DNA of 64,000 nt from RPQJ01 sp963731105. Its GTDB lineage: Bacteria; Pseudomonadota; Gammaproteobacteria; Steroidobacterales; Steroidobacteraceae. Numbering within the stretch: the first letter of the stretch is position 1; every line of letters begins with the position of its first letter. The stretch lies in contig CAVSUM010000001.1 in the NCBI GenBank assembly GCA_963731105.1, positions 62,001 to 126,000 on the forward strand, given 5' to 3'. The notes under the pieces were generated by a model. It saw nothing but the letters and a program-made list of their open reading frames with translations. It made no database searches and was not told where the DNA came from. Positions 25,033 through 33,384 of the stretch are shown one piece after another. Both the position numbers and the translations under genes were made by a program.

Positions 25033-26105
25033 CCGCGGGCGGCAGCCGCGACCGCGAGTTCGAGCGAGGCGCGGAAGTCGCCGGGCCCGACCGACAAGGC
25101 ACCGATGCTGCGCTCGGCGAAGAAGCGCTCGATGATCGGGCCGACGTCCGTGACGTAGGCGCCGCGCAACGCCGCCTCGAGGTCGAGCACCGTGCGCGGC
25201 GGTGCGACGAAGAAGTCGCCGGTGATCAGCACCTGGCCGATGCGGCCGCGCGCGGGTCCCTCGAGCCGCAGGTAGCTGGTGATGGTGCCGCCCGGGCCGG
25301 TCTGCGTGCCGGCCGCGAAGTCGCGCTCGCGCACCGGGTCGTCGATGGACGCAACGAAGCCGTCGGTGCCGATCTCGTCGCGGTGGTGGCGCCAGGCGAG
25401 CGCCTCCTCCTCCGCACCGAGGTCTTCGGTGCTCCAGGCGACGTCGAACCGCTCCGCGAAGGCCGCGAGCAGCGCCTGCTGGATCGCGGGCAGGCCGGGC
25501 GTGGCAGGGCCGAGCAGCTCGCGCAGGGTCACGACGCGCTGTGCCGCCGAGTCGAGCTGCCGCTTCTCGAGCTTGGCGCGCGGCACCCGCAGCGCAGCCA
25601 CCATCGCCGCCGGGTTCATGTCCACCAGCACCGTGCCCTGGTAGATCAGCGTGTCGCCGTCGAAGAACCCGCCGGTGCCGCTGATCTTGCGCCCCTCGAC
25701 CTCGATGTCGTTGCGCGGGCGATAGCGCGCGTCGACGCCGAGCTGCCGCAGGCCGGCCGCCACCGCGAGGCAGATGTCGCGCGCCAGTTCCGGCAGCGTG
25801 CCCGGCCCGAGCGCGCTGCGGTGGAAGACGAGGCCCCAGCCGAGCTGTCCCTCGTCGAGGTAGATGGCCCCGCCGCCGGTGATGCGACGCACCATGCCGA
25901 CGCCGTGCTCCCGGCAATAGGGCACGTCGATTTCCTGGCTCAGCGCCTGGTGGCGGCCGATCAGCGCCGTGGGCGGGAAGCGCATGAAACGGAACGTGTC
26001 CGGGATCTGTCCCGCCTGGTGCAGCTCGATCATCGCCTGGTCGACGGCGATGTTGAACCGCCCCTCGCGCACGCCCGTGTCGACGACGCGGAACAGGCCG
26101 GTCAC
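25029..26105 (-). CDS. Lipoate-protein ligase-like protein for LbpA (sLpl type)
   Basis: A 358-residue member of the biotin/lipoate ligase fold (LplA family). The lipoyl-AMP site motif RRITGGGAIYLDEGQLGW is present, followed by KISGTGGFF with the conserved catalytic-type Lys, and a C-terminal accessory region (RLEGPARGRIGQVLITGDFF). The GTG start lies five bases after the upstream stop. In sHdr organisms a dedicated sLpl(AB) ligase loads octanoate or lipoate on LbpA. Linkage to two LipS genes supports that over general lipoylation. Confidence 0.85.
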   Translation of the reverse strand: MTGLFRVVDTGVREGRFNIAVDQAMIELHQAGQIPDTFRFMRFPPTALIGRHQALSQEIDVPYCREHGVGMVRRITGGGAIYLDEGQLGWGLVFHRSALGPGTLPELARDICLAVAAGLRQLGVDARYRPRNDIEVEGRKISGTGGFFDGDTLIYQGTVLVDMNPAAMVAALRVPRAKLEKRQLDSAAQRVVTLRELLGPATPGLPAIQQALLAAFAERFDVAWSTEDLGAEEEALAWRHHRDEIGTDGFVASIDDPVRERDFAAGTQTGPGGTITSYLRLEGPARGRIGQVLITGDFFVAPPRTVLDLEAALRGAYVTDVGPIIERFFAERSIGALSVGPGDFRASLELAVAAAARG

Positions 26106-26109
26106 GCGC

Positions 26110-27369
26110 TCAGCCCTGCACCACGGGAATGCGCAGCTGGCGGCGGATCTTCTGCAGGTCCTTCTTGTTCGGCTGGAACGGGAAGCTCGCGATGTTGCTC
26201 GGCGGCGAGTCGCCGTACGGCCGGTCGCAGGCCGACACGTCGTCGCGGAACTTGCCGGGGCAGCCCGAGGTGCGGAACGCAATGCCCTGGGACACCACGT
26301 CCTCGACCTCCGCAGGCGGCAGGCCGTAGCCAGTGACGCGGCCCTCGGCGTCGAACGTCATCTGCTCGACGCGCACGCCAGCGTAGTCGATCAGGTAGCG
26401 CGCGAGCTGCACCCGCCGCCACTGGTCGCGCGGCGTCGCCGGCAGGTGGTCCATCAGCGAACCTTGTTCCGGGAAGAACGAGAACAGGTGGCTGTGCCCG
26501 CCGAGGTCGACGAGCTGCTGCACCAGCGCCAGCACCTCGTGCTCGGTCTCGCCCATGCCGACGATGATGTGGGCGCCGAACTTCTGCGGGCCGAAGACAT
26601 CGCGTGCGTCGAGCAGGATCTCCCAGTACTTCTGCCACTTGTGCGGCGACTGCACGCCCTTGCCGCGCGTGCGATCGAACAGCGCGGGCGTGGCCGCGTC
26701 GAGTGCCACGGTGAAGATGTCGGCGCCGAGGTCCTTCAGCCGCGCGACGTCCGAGCGCTCCATGGTCGTGGGATTCGACAGGATCGACACGGGGATCGCG
26801 GCCGGGTCGATCCTGGCCGTCCAGGCTTTCAGCACTGCGACGGTGTCCGCGTCCGAATTCGGATGCGTGATCATCGAGATGCACATGCGGTGGAACGGGC
26901 TGCGCTCGCCGTCGCGCGCGACGATGTCCACCACCTGCCGCATCGGCACGGCCGGCCAGTCGACGCGGATGAAATTGCGGTCCGCGTAATCGCGCTCGGC
27001 CTCGCGGTGCCGCGCCAGGCCGCAGTAGGCGCAGTTGGCGCGGCAGCCCTCGGGGTAGGTGAGCAGCAGGTTGAGGCAGCGCGTGCAGCCGCAGCGGTGC
27101 ATCTTGCCCGGCATGATGCCGAGCGTGATGGCCGCGGCGTTCGACATCTGCACGTACTCGGGCGAGCGCATCTGCGGCGTGAGCACGTTGTCGTTCGGCA
27201 GGTATACGCCCTGCGGCGGCACGGCCGCCTGCTTGACGCGCCGCCCGTTGCGGGCGTCCGCGGGCGTCGGCTCCGGCAGGCGCGGCTGCATCGCGTCGAA
27301 GGCGTTGAACGCCAGGTCCGGGCCCGGCGGGCCGCTCGCCGCGTCGCCGCTCTGCTTCACGCAACTCAT
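26110..27369 (-). CDS. Radical SAM lipoyl synthase subunit (LipS1/LipS2 family), long form
   Basis: A 419-residue radical SAM protein. The SAM cluster motif CRANCAYC is at residues 109-116, preceded by CGCTRC at 93-98. A C-terminal motif with SGCPGKFRDD and ACDRPYGDSPPSN probably binds the auxiliary cluster that donates sulfur. The biotin-synthase-like LipS1 and LipS2 together insert two sulfurs into octanoyl chains, replacing LipA. Which of the two this is I cannot tell with confidence. Downstream of the second LipS protein and upstream of the ligase, consistent with LbpA maturation. Confidence 0.85.
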   Translation of the reverse strand: MSCVKQSGDAASGPPGPDLAFNAFDAMQPRLPEPTPADARNGRRVKQAAVPPQGVYLPNDNVLTPQMRSPEYVQMSNAAAITLGIMPGKMHRCGCTRCLNLLLTYPEGCRANCAYCGLARHREAERDYADRNFIRVDWPAVPMRQVVDIVARDGERSPFHRMCISMITHPNSDADTVAVLKAWTARIDPAAIPVSILSNPTTMERSDVARLKDLGADIFTVALDAATPALFDRTRGKGVQSPHKWQKYWEILLDARDVFGPQKFGAHIIVGMGETEHEVLALVQQLVDLGGHSHLFSFFPEQGSLMDHLPATPRDQWRRVQLARYLIDYAGVRVEQMTFDAEGRVTGYGLPPAEVEDVVSQGIAFRTSGCPGKFRDDVSACDRPYGDSPPSNIASFPFQPNKKDLQKIRRQLRIPVVQG

Positions 27370-27396
27370 GGCAGATCCCCTCGTGCTCGGTCGCCG

Positions 27397-28434
27397 TCAG
27401 GCGGCGCAGGTACGGCTCGGTGCGGCGACCGGCGCAGCCCCGAGCTTGATGGAGCAGCAGGCGTGCTCCTGGTGGAACGGTCGGCCGATGGCGCGGGCGA
27501 CGCTCACGACGCCGTCGGCCGGGAAGGCGATGCCATCGAGCCCGGCCATCACGGCGTAGGCGTCCACTGCGCGCTTGTGCAGGCCGGGCGGACGGGCGCA
27601 ACCGAGCAGCACCTGCCGGTCGTGCAGCCGGCGACGTGCTTCGCCGAAGATGCGGCCGACGTCGGTGGCATCCGGCACCGCGAACAGTCCCGGCGCCGCA
27701 TAGAACGGCATCACCACCACCAGCACCAGCGCCTCGACCGGGTAGCGGCTGACGATGTCGAGCGCAGTCGGCTCGCCCAGCACCCGCCCGTAATGCAGCC
27801 CGATGACGATGTGCGGGCTCACCTTCATGCGCGTGGCGGTCAGCGCCGCCAGCGTGGCTTCGAAGTCGGCCACCGGCCGGTCGAGGTGATAGACCTCGCG
27901 GATGGTCGCGTCGGCGCCGATCACGTCCATCATCGCCGTGTCGACCCCGGCCGCCTCCATCGCCCGCGCGCCGACTTCGTCGGTCAACGCGGTGTGGATG
28001 GCGATGCTGAGGTACGGGAAGTCGCGCTTCAGCTGCTCGACCACCGGATAGAAGCGCTCGTAGGGAATCTCGTTGCGCTTGTTCGAGCCGCCCGACAGCA
28101 GGAAGCCCTGCAGGTCCTGCGTGGCGATCAGGTGGCGCACCTTCTGGTCGAGCATCGCCGGCGAGGTGGCGGCCAGCATCGGCTTCAGGATCTCGGCGCG
28201 ACAGTGGTCGCAATTGAGGCCGCAGGCGCCGGCGGTGATCGAGAACGACGGGAAGCTGTTCTTGCCGCAACCCTTGAGTTCGGTGCTCGCGTAATCCTTG
28301 AAGGTTGGCGTCGAGAAACGGATCGGCCGCGCAGGCTGCCGCGCCGCCGCGCGCTCGAGCTCGGCGACCAGCGCGGCATCGAGCGCCACGTCCTCGTATT
28401 CCTCGATGGCGGCGACGGATTCAAGCCACGACAT
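27397..28434 (-). CDS. Radical SAM lipoyl synthase subunit (LipS1/LipS2 family), short form
   Basis: A 345-residue radical SAM protein with CGLNCDHC at residues 71-78 and LLSGGSNKRNEIPYERF, typical of the biotin-synthase-like LipS group. Cysteines near the end (CARPPG, HACCSIK) may bind the auxiliary cluster. I chose ATG 28434 because GGGGAG lies upstream; a GTG three codons earlier is less likely. Partner of the adjacent 419-residue protein in sulfur insertion on LbpA-bound octanoate. Its start overlaps the HDAC-like gene end by 14 bases. Confidence 0.85.
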   Translation of the reverse strand: MSWLESVAAIEEYEDVALDAALVAELERAAARQPARPIRFSTPTFKDYASTELKGCGKNSFPSFSITAGACGLNCDHCRAEILKPMLAATSPAMLDQKVRHLIATQDLQGFLLSGGSNKRNEIPYERFYPVVEQLKRDFPYLSIAIHTALTDEVGARAMEAAGVDTAMMDVIGADATIREVYHLDRPVADFEATLAALTATRMKVSPHIVIGLHYGRVLGEPTALDIVSRYPVEALVLVVVMPFYAAPGLFAVPDATDVGRIFGEARRRLHDRQVLLGCARPPGLHKRAVDAYAVMAGLDGIAFPADGVVSVARAIGRPFHQEHACCSIKLGAAPVAAPSRTCAA

Positions 28435-29604
28435 GCAGCGCACTCCCCTGCGACGCCAGAGATTTCACCGCCTCGCGCACCGGCCCGGGCCGTGGCACAT
28501 CGGCGAGCGTGCTGAGCCACGCCGGGTCCACGTCCTCGTCCTCGACCAGGTCGCAGGCCAGGCCGCGCAAGATTAGCTGCGCCGGCTACCGGCAGTTCCA
28601 TCGGGACTTGCCGGCGGCTCAACCGCCCCCACAGCCCGGTCCAGCAGCGCGCCAGCGTCCATGGATTGTAGCCGCCGCCGCCGAGCACCACAGCCGGCAG
28701 CGAGGGACCGATGCCGCGCTCGACCGCGTCCCACAGCGCGACGTTGCTCAACGCCAAGGCCGACAGCGGGTCGCCGGCGAGCGCGTCGGTGCCGCAGGTG
28801 ACGACGACCGCCTCCGGGTCGAACCGCGTGGCCAGCGGCAACACCACCTCGTCCATCAGGAAGGACCAGCTCGCTGTCGTTGAATCCGGCCGGCACCGGC
28901 AGGTTGCGTGCGTAGCCGTGACCCGTGTCGTCCGCGCCGCCGCTGTGCGGCCAGCGGCCGCGCTCGTGGATCGAGACGGTGCGTACCCGCGGCTCGTCGA
29001 GGAAGGCCTGCCTGCACACCGTCGCCGTGATGCGCGTCGAGGTCGAGGTAGAGCACCCGGGCGGCACCACCGTCGAGCAGGCGCCGAATCGCGAACACCG
29101 GGTCGTTGAAAAAGCAGAAGCCACTCGCGCGGTCGCGCCGGCCGTGGTGCGTACCGCCGGCCGGATGGAACACGACCCGGCCCTCGAGCGCGAGCTCGGC
29201 CGCCAGGATGGAGCCGCCGACCGCCGTCGCGGCACGCTCGAACACGCCCGGGAACAGCGGATTCTCGAAGCTGCCGAAACCGTACCGCTCGCGTATCGCA
29301 GGCTCCACCCGACCGGCCGCATCACTGCTGCTGCAGCGCCGCCACGTAGTCGGGATCGTGGAACCGCGTGAGTTCAGCGACGCTGGCGGCCGGGCTGTCG
29401 CGGTAGCGCGCCGTCGTCGAGCCAGCCGAGCTGCTCGCACAGCGCCAGCACCGCCGAGACCCGGGGGATCGACAGCGGATGCTGCCTGCCGAAGCCGGGC
29501 CGGCGGCAGAACTCGCTCGCGATGAACAGCGGCGCCGCGACGCGCGACGGCGCACGCCTGCTGCACTGCAGCGGAGGTGCCTGCGGGAAACACGTATCCG
29601 GCAT
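28421..29604 (-). CDS. Histone-deacetylase-family (AcuC-like) deacylase, five frame breaks
   Basis: The pieces in order read HPLSIPRVSAVLALC, FHDPDYVAALQ, a central part with HPAGGTHHGRRDRASGFCFFND and LYLDLDAHHGDGVQ, then SIHERGRWPHSGG, VVVTCGTDALAGDPLSALALSN, LGGGGYNP and a tail ending SALHVVA. These are the Zn-site Asp/His motifs and catalytic His pair of class I/II HDAC-fold deacylases, about 390 residues. Frame breaks lie near 29405, 29325, 29010, 28862 and 28575, so it is either a poorly sequenced gene or a decaying one. It leads the lipoate operon, which raises a role in removing acyl or lipoyl groups (speculative). Confidence 0.7.
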
Positions 29605-29613
29605 GCCGGGAGC

Positions 29614-29654
29614 CTAATTTATTCGACTTTGCTAATAAAGACTTCTCTGCTAAT
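29614..29654. promoter_or_regulatory. Three CTAAT repeats at 18-bp spacing in the divergent promoter
   Basis: CTAAT occurs at 29614, 29632 and 29650, each exactly 18 bases apart. The middle copy forms a near-palindrome ATTCG-N6-CTAAT (29621-29636), one base off the exact motif seen at 24281 and 53492. The region separates the leftward HDAC/lipS/lpl operon (start 29604) from rightward dsrE2-tusA (start 29701), so one cluster of sites could govern both. Confidence 0.55.
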
Positions 29655-29700
29655 TTCGCCCGCGACCGAACGCACGATCAATCGAACGGGGGTTCCGACC

Positions 29701-30195
29701 ATGGCCGACGACTCCGGCACCAAGAGCATGTCCATCATCGTGACCAAGGGCACGCTCGACTGGGCGTACCCGCCGATGATCCTGTCCACGACCGCGGCGG
29801 CCATGGGCCTCAACGTGACGCTGTTCTTCACGTTCTACGGCCTGACGCTGCTGCTCAAGGACCCGAAGCTGCGCATGTCGCCGCTCGGCAACCCGGCCAT
29901 GAAGATGCCGATGATGGGTGCCCACATGGGCATGCCCAACGTCATGTCGATGATCCCGGGCGTCGATGCCGGCGCCACGGCGATGATGCGCGACATGATG
30001 AAGAAGAAGGGCGTCGCCACGTTCGAGGAATTGCGCTCGCTGGCACTCGAGTCCGACGTGCGCATGATCGCCTGCCAGATGACCATGGACCTGTTCGAGT
30101 ACACGATGGATGACATGATCCCCGGCATCGAGCTCGGCGGCGCCGCGACCTACATCGAGGTCGCCACCCAGTCCGACATCAACCTGTTCATCTGA
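29701..30195 (+). CDS. dsrE2: DsrE2-type sulfur carrier protein
   Basis: A 164-residue DsrE/DsrF/DrsH-like protein of the DsrE2 group. A hydrophobic segment at residues 25-52 is followed by a Met-rich loop (MKMPMMGAHMGMPNVMSM). A single cysteine, Cys125 in RMIACQMTMDLFEYT, is the expected persulfide carrier. The ATG follows GGGGG. TusA starts 10 bases downstream, the common dsrE2-tusA pairing in sulfur oxidisers. Possibly membrane-associated, passing sulfane sulfur to TusA. Confidence 0.85.
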   Translation: MADDSGTKSMSIIVTKGTLDWAYPPMILSTTAAAMGLNVTLFFTFYGLTLLLKDPKLRMSPLGNPAMKMPMMGAHMGMPNVMSMIPGVDAGATAMMRDMMKKKGVATFEELRSLALESDVRMIACQMTMDLFEYTMDDMIPGIELGGAATYIEVATQSDINLFI

Positions 30196-30205
30196 GAGAA
30201 CCCAC

Positions 30206-30433
30206 ATGGCCGACCAGACACTTGACGCCAAGGGCCTCAACTGCCCGCTGCCGATCCTCAAGGCCAAGAAGGCCCTCACCGCCTTGCCCGCCGGCGGCAC
30301 GCTGGAGGTGCTGGCCACCGACCCGGGCGCGGTCAAGGACTTCGCCGCCTTCAGCCGCACCACCGGCCACGAGCTGGTGGAGCAGTCGGTCGAGGGCAAC
30401 GTCTACCGCTTCGTCCTCAAGCGCAAGGCATGA
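30206..30433 (+). CDS. tusA: TusA sulfur carrier
   Basis: A 75-residue TusA with the signature CPxP (KGLNCPLPILKAKKAL); the carrier cysteine is Cys13. Full length for the family. In dissimilatory sulfur oxidisers TusA accepts sulfur from rhodanese or DsrE2 and hands it to DsrE3 and the sHdr enzyme rather than serving tRNA thiolation. The neighbours support the dissimilatory role. Confidence 0.95.
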   Translation: MADQTLDAKGLNCPLPILKAKKALTALPAGGTLEVLATDPGAVKDFAAFSRTTGHELVEQSVEGNVYRFVLKRKA

Positions 30434-30439
30434 CCGCTG

Positions 30440-30477
30440 CAGCGGCTGCCGTTGCCGCCGGGCAACAGCAGCCGCTG
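30440..30477 (+). terminator. Strong hairpin after tusA
   Basis: CAGCGGCTGC (30440-30449) pairs with GCAGCCGCTG (30468-30477). Inside it, GTTGCC pairs with GGCAAC, giving a stem of about 16 bp seven bases after the tusA stop. There is no U-tract, so it may be an intrinsic terminator of weak type or a 3'-end stabiliser. The next gene has its own operator-like site. Confidence 0.5.
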
Positions 30478-30519
30478 TGGCAAGCCCTTAGGGCGCTGGA
30501 CGTGTCCGCGGGCCGACAA

Positions 30520-30535
30520 TTTAGAACTAACTAAT
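30520..30535. promoter_or_regulatory. Operator-like site TTTAG-N6-CTAAT upstream of fadL-like gene
   Basis: TTTAG (30520-30524), AACTAA, CTAAT (30531-30535), one mismatch from the exact palindrome, 43 bases before the FadL-like ATG. The local sequence CTAATTTCTTCTGCTAAC resembles the region before dsrE2. Confidence 0.5.
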
Positions 30536-30577
30536 TTCTTCTGCTAACGCCGCGGGAGCGGCCTATTGGGGGTCCGC

Positions 30578-31986
30578 ATGAGCACGTTCCGCAACAGCAC
30601 GATTCTCGCCCTGGGCATCGCACTGGCGCTCGCCGCCGGCAGCGCCTCCGCCACGAACGGCTACTACACGCACGGTGCCGGCACCAAGAGCAAGGGCCAG
30701 GCCGGCGCGGGCAGCGCCAATCCCGAGGAACTGATGATCCTCGCGACGAACCCGGCCGGCCTCACCGCCATGCCGGAAACGATCGACGCCGGGTTGGGCA
30801 TCTTCAGCCCGATGCGCGACTACCGGACCTCTGCCAGCCAGGCGAACGGCAACTGCATGCCGCCCGGCGGCCCGCCCAACTGCGCCTTCACCATCGGCCC
30901 GAACAACATTTCGAGCGAGAACGAGTTCTTCCCGATCCCGTTCGTGGCGATGAACTGGAACCTGAGCGACGTCGACTTCCTCGGCGCCGCCTTCTATGCG
31001 CGCGGCGGCATGAACACCAAATGGGTGGGCGGCACCGCGAGCTTCGATCCGGACACCATCCCCGGCGGCGCGGTCACCCTCCCTGGCACCTTCGGCGGCA
31101 ATACCGCGGGCGTCGACCTGATGCAGGGATTCCTCAACCTGAGCTACGCGCGCAAGCTGAGCGACCAGTTCTCGGTCGGCGCTTCGGCGATCTTCGCCAT
31201 GCAGCGCTTCGAGGCGCGCGGCGTCAGCACTTTCGCTCCGTACACCAAGACCTACGTCGAGAGCTATTTCACGACCGGCCAGCCGACCATGCCGACGAAC
31301 CTGTCGGCCAACGGCCACGACATGTCGTACGGCTACGGCGCGACGCTCGGCCTGATGTGGAAGCCCGTCGACGCGTTCAGCCTGGCCGCGGCCTACACCA
31401 CCAAGATGTCGATGTCGGACTTCGGCAGCTATTCCGACCTGTTCGCGGGCGGCGGCGCCTTCGACATGCCGTCGACGTGGACGATCGGCGTGGCGTTCCG
31501 GCCGGTCGAGGACGTGACCCTGATGTTCGACGTGCAGGACATCAGCTACAGCGACGTCGACGCGGTGTCGAACCCGATCCAGAACCTGTTCAGCTGCCCG
31601 ATCTTCAACCGGCCAGCGGCAGCTTCGAGAACTGCCTCGGCGGCAATCGGGGCCCGGGCTTCGGCTGGGACGACATGACGGTCTACAAGTTCGGCGCCTC
31701 GTGGCAATACTCCGACGAGTGGACCTGGCGCGCCGGGTACTCGTTCACCGACCAGCCAATCGGCAGCGACCAGATGTCCTTCAACATCCTCGCCCCGGGC
31801 GTGATCGAGGACCACTTCACGGTCGGCTTCACGAAGACGATGACGGGCGGCAACGAGCTGAACCTGTCGTTCATGTACGCGCCGACCAGCGAGGTGGACG
31901 GCCCGAACAACTTCGACCCCTCGCAAACCGTGCACCTCGAGATGAAGCAGTTCGAGCTCGAGGTGAGCTACAGCTGGAAGCGCTGA
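30578..31986 (+). CDS. FadL/OmpP1-family outer membrane transporter, frameshifted
   Basis: About 468 residues. The signal peptide is about residues 1-24 (ALALAAGSASA), then TNGYYTHGAGTKSKGQAGAG and ATNPAGL, the N-terminal plug signature of FadL/TodX hydrophobic-compound porins. The barrel ends in FELEVSYSWKR. One frame break near 31612 separates LFSCPIFNRP from GSFENCLGGNRGPGFGWDD. FadL-type channels move hydrophobic molecules across the outer membrane. Inside a sulfur operon, uptake of sulfur or long sulfane chains is a reasonable guess; a lipid role is the default. Confidence 0.82.
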
Positions 31987-31998
31987 TCGCAGGCATCC

Positions 31999-33051
31999 AT
32001 GAACGTCCTTCCCGGGCTGATCCTGGCAGCGCTGCTCGCCGTGGTTGGCAACTTCCTCGCCGACCGCGCCTCGGCGGCGCTCGGCCTCGGCGCCGGGTCC
32101 GTCAGCGGCATCATGGTCGCGATCCTGCTTGGGCTTGCGGTGGGCAACCTGTTCCAGCTGCCGGCCGCGTTCAAGGAAGGGATCTCGTTCGCGGTCAAGC
32201 GCGTGCTGCGCCTCGGCATCGTGCTGCTCGGCCTGCGGCTCAGCATCGCCGAAGTCGGCAGCATCGGGCTCAAGGCGCTGCCCATCGTACTGGTGACCAT
32301 TCCGGCCGCCATCCTGCTGGTCGGCTACCTCGGCCGACGCATCCAGCTGTCGGACCGGCTCGCGAGCCTGATTGCGATCGGCACCAGCATCTGCGGCAAC
32401 ACCGCCATCGTCGCGGTGTCACCCACCATCGGCGCCAAGGAGGAGGAGACCAGCTACGCGGTGGCCTGCATCACGGTGTTCGGCCTGTTCGCGATGCTGG
32501 CCTACCCGTTCGTCGCCCACTGGATCTTTGGCGGCGACCCGTTCGCCGCCGGCCTGTTCCTCGGCTCGGCCGTGCACGACACCTCGCAGGTGGCCGGGGC
32601 GGCGATGGTGTACCAGGAGTACTACCACGCGCCCGAGGCACTCGACGTCGCCACGGTCACCAAGCTGCTGCGCAACCTGTCGATGCTGGTGGTGATCCCG
32701 CTGATGGCGATCCTCTACCACCGCAAGGCCTCGAGCGGCGCGGCGCCACCGCCGTGGTGGACCATGGTGCCGCTGTTCGTGGTCGGCTTCGCGGCGATGA
32801 GCCTGCTGCGCACCATCGGCGACCTGAGCGAACGGCCGTTCGGACTGCTCGACCCCGACCAGTGGCACGCGTTCATCAACGTCGCCAAGCAAGTCGTCAA
32901 CTACTGCCTCGCCATCGCCATGGCAGGGGTCGGCCTCGGCACCAGCATCAAGGGGCTGCGCAGCATCGGGCTCAAGCCACTGATGCTCGCTTTGGTGTCC
33001 GCCTTGCTGGTGGGCCTGATCAGCGTGTCGCTGATCAAGCTGTTCTACTGA
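31999..33051 (+). CDS. YeiH/UPF0324-family putative sulfate or sulfite exporter
   Basis: A 350-residue membrane protein with about ten helices. Family motifs are RLGIVLLGLRLSIAEVG, GTSICGNTAIVAVSP and GSAVHDTSQVAGAAM. It lies 12 bases after the porin stop, so it is co-transcribed. Members are proposed sulfate exporters. The convergent sulfite dehydrogenase pair suggests it may remove sulfite or sulfate produced by sHdr. Confidence 0.82.
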   Translation: MNVLPGLILAALLAVVGNFLADRASAALGLGAGSVSGIMVAILLGLAVGNLFQLPAAFKEGISFAVKRVLRLGIVLLGLRLSIAEVGSIGLKALPIVLVTIPAAILLVGYLGRRIQLSDRLASLIAIGTSICGNTAIVAVSPTIGAKEEETSYAVACITVFGLFAMLAYPFVAHWIFGGDPFAAGLFLGSAVHDTSQVAGAAMVYQEYYHAPEALDVATVTKLLRNLSMLVVIPLMAILYHRKASSGAAPPPWWTMVPLFVVGFAAMSLLRTIGDLSERPFGLLDPDQWHAFINVAKQVVNYCLAIAMAGVGLGTSIKGLRSIGLKPLMLALVSALLVGLISVSLIKLFY

Positions 33052-33080
33052 GCGGCGCCGGGCCAGCGCAGGTGCCCGTA

Positions 33081-33096
33081 CGCCCCTACTGGGGCG
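33081..33096. terminator. Short hairpin between convergent yeiH-like and sorB-like genes
   Basis: CGCCCC-TACT-GGGGCG is a 6-bp stem with a 4-base loop at the convergent junction, overlapping the end of the cytochrome gene. No U-tract, so only a possible bidirectional terminator. Confidence 0.3.
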
Positions 33097-33384
33097 CCTT
33101 GCCGTAGTGACGGTCGAGGTAGGCGACGATCGCCGTCGCGTCCTCCGCAGTGATGGGTGCGCCCATCACCTTGACCATCTTGGTGACGGTCTTCTCCCAC
33201 GCGGCGCGATCCTGGAACGGCGAGTTCATCACGATGTAGTCGAGGCTGTGGCAGATCGCGCAGTAGGACTGCACGCGCTCGAGGCCCTCGCCGGGCGCAA
33301 GCGTGACGTGGACTCGTCGGCCTGCGCCGCGCCGCAGACCGCCAGCAGCGCCAGCACGACCGGAATCCGCACGTTACGCGACAT
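33086..33384 (-). CDS. sorB: SorB-like monoheme cytochrome c, frameshifted
   Basis: About 98 residues. The signal peptide begins MSRNVRIPVVLALLAVCGAA. After a frame break near 33312 the mature part reads APGEGLERVQ then SYCAICHSLDYIVMNSPF, with one CxxCH heme site and Met residues (KMVKVMGAPI) as possible sixth ligand. It starts inside the 3' end of the molybdoenzyme gene (11-base overlap). This is the SorA-SorB arrangement in which the small cytochrome takes electrons from periplasmic sulfite oxidation. Confidence 0.8.

Noticed and set aside
28572..28587. Another ATTAG sequence as an operator site.
   Set aside because: It lies inside the HDAC-like coding region and lacks the CTAAT partner at six bases (CGGCT instead).
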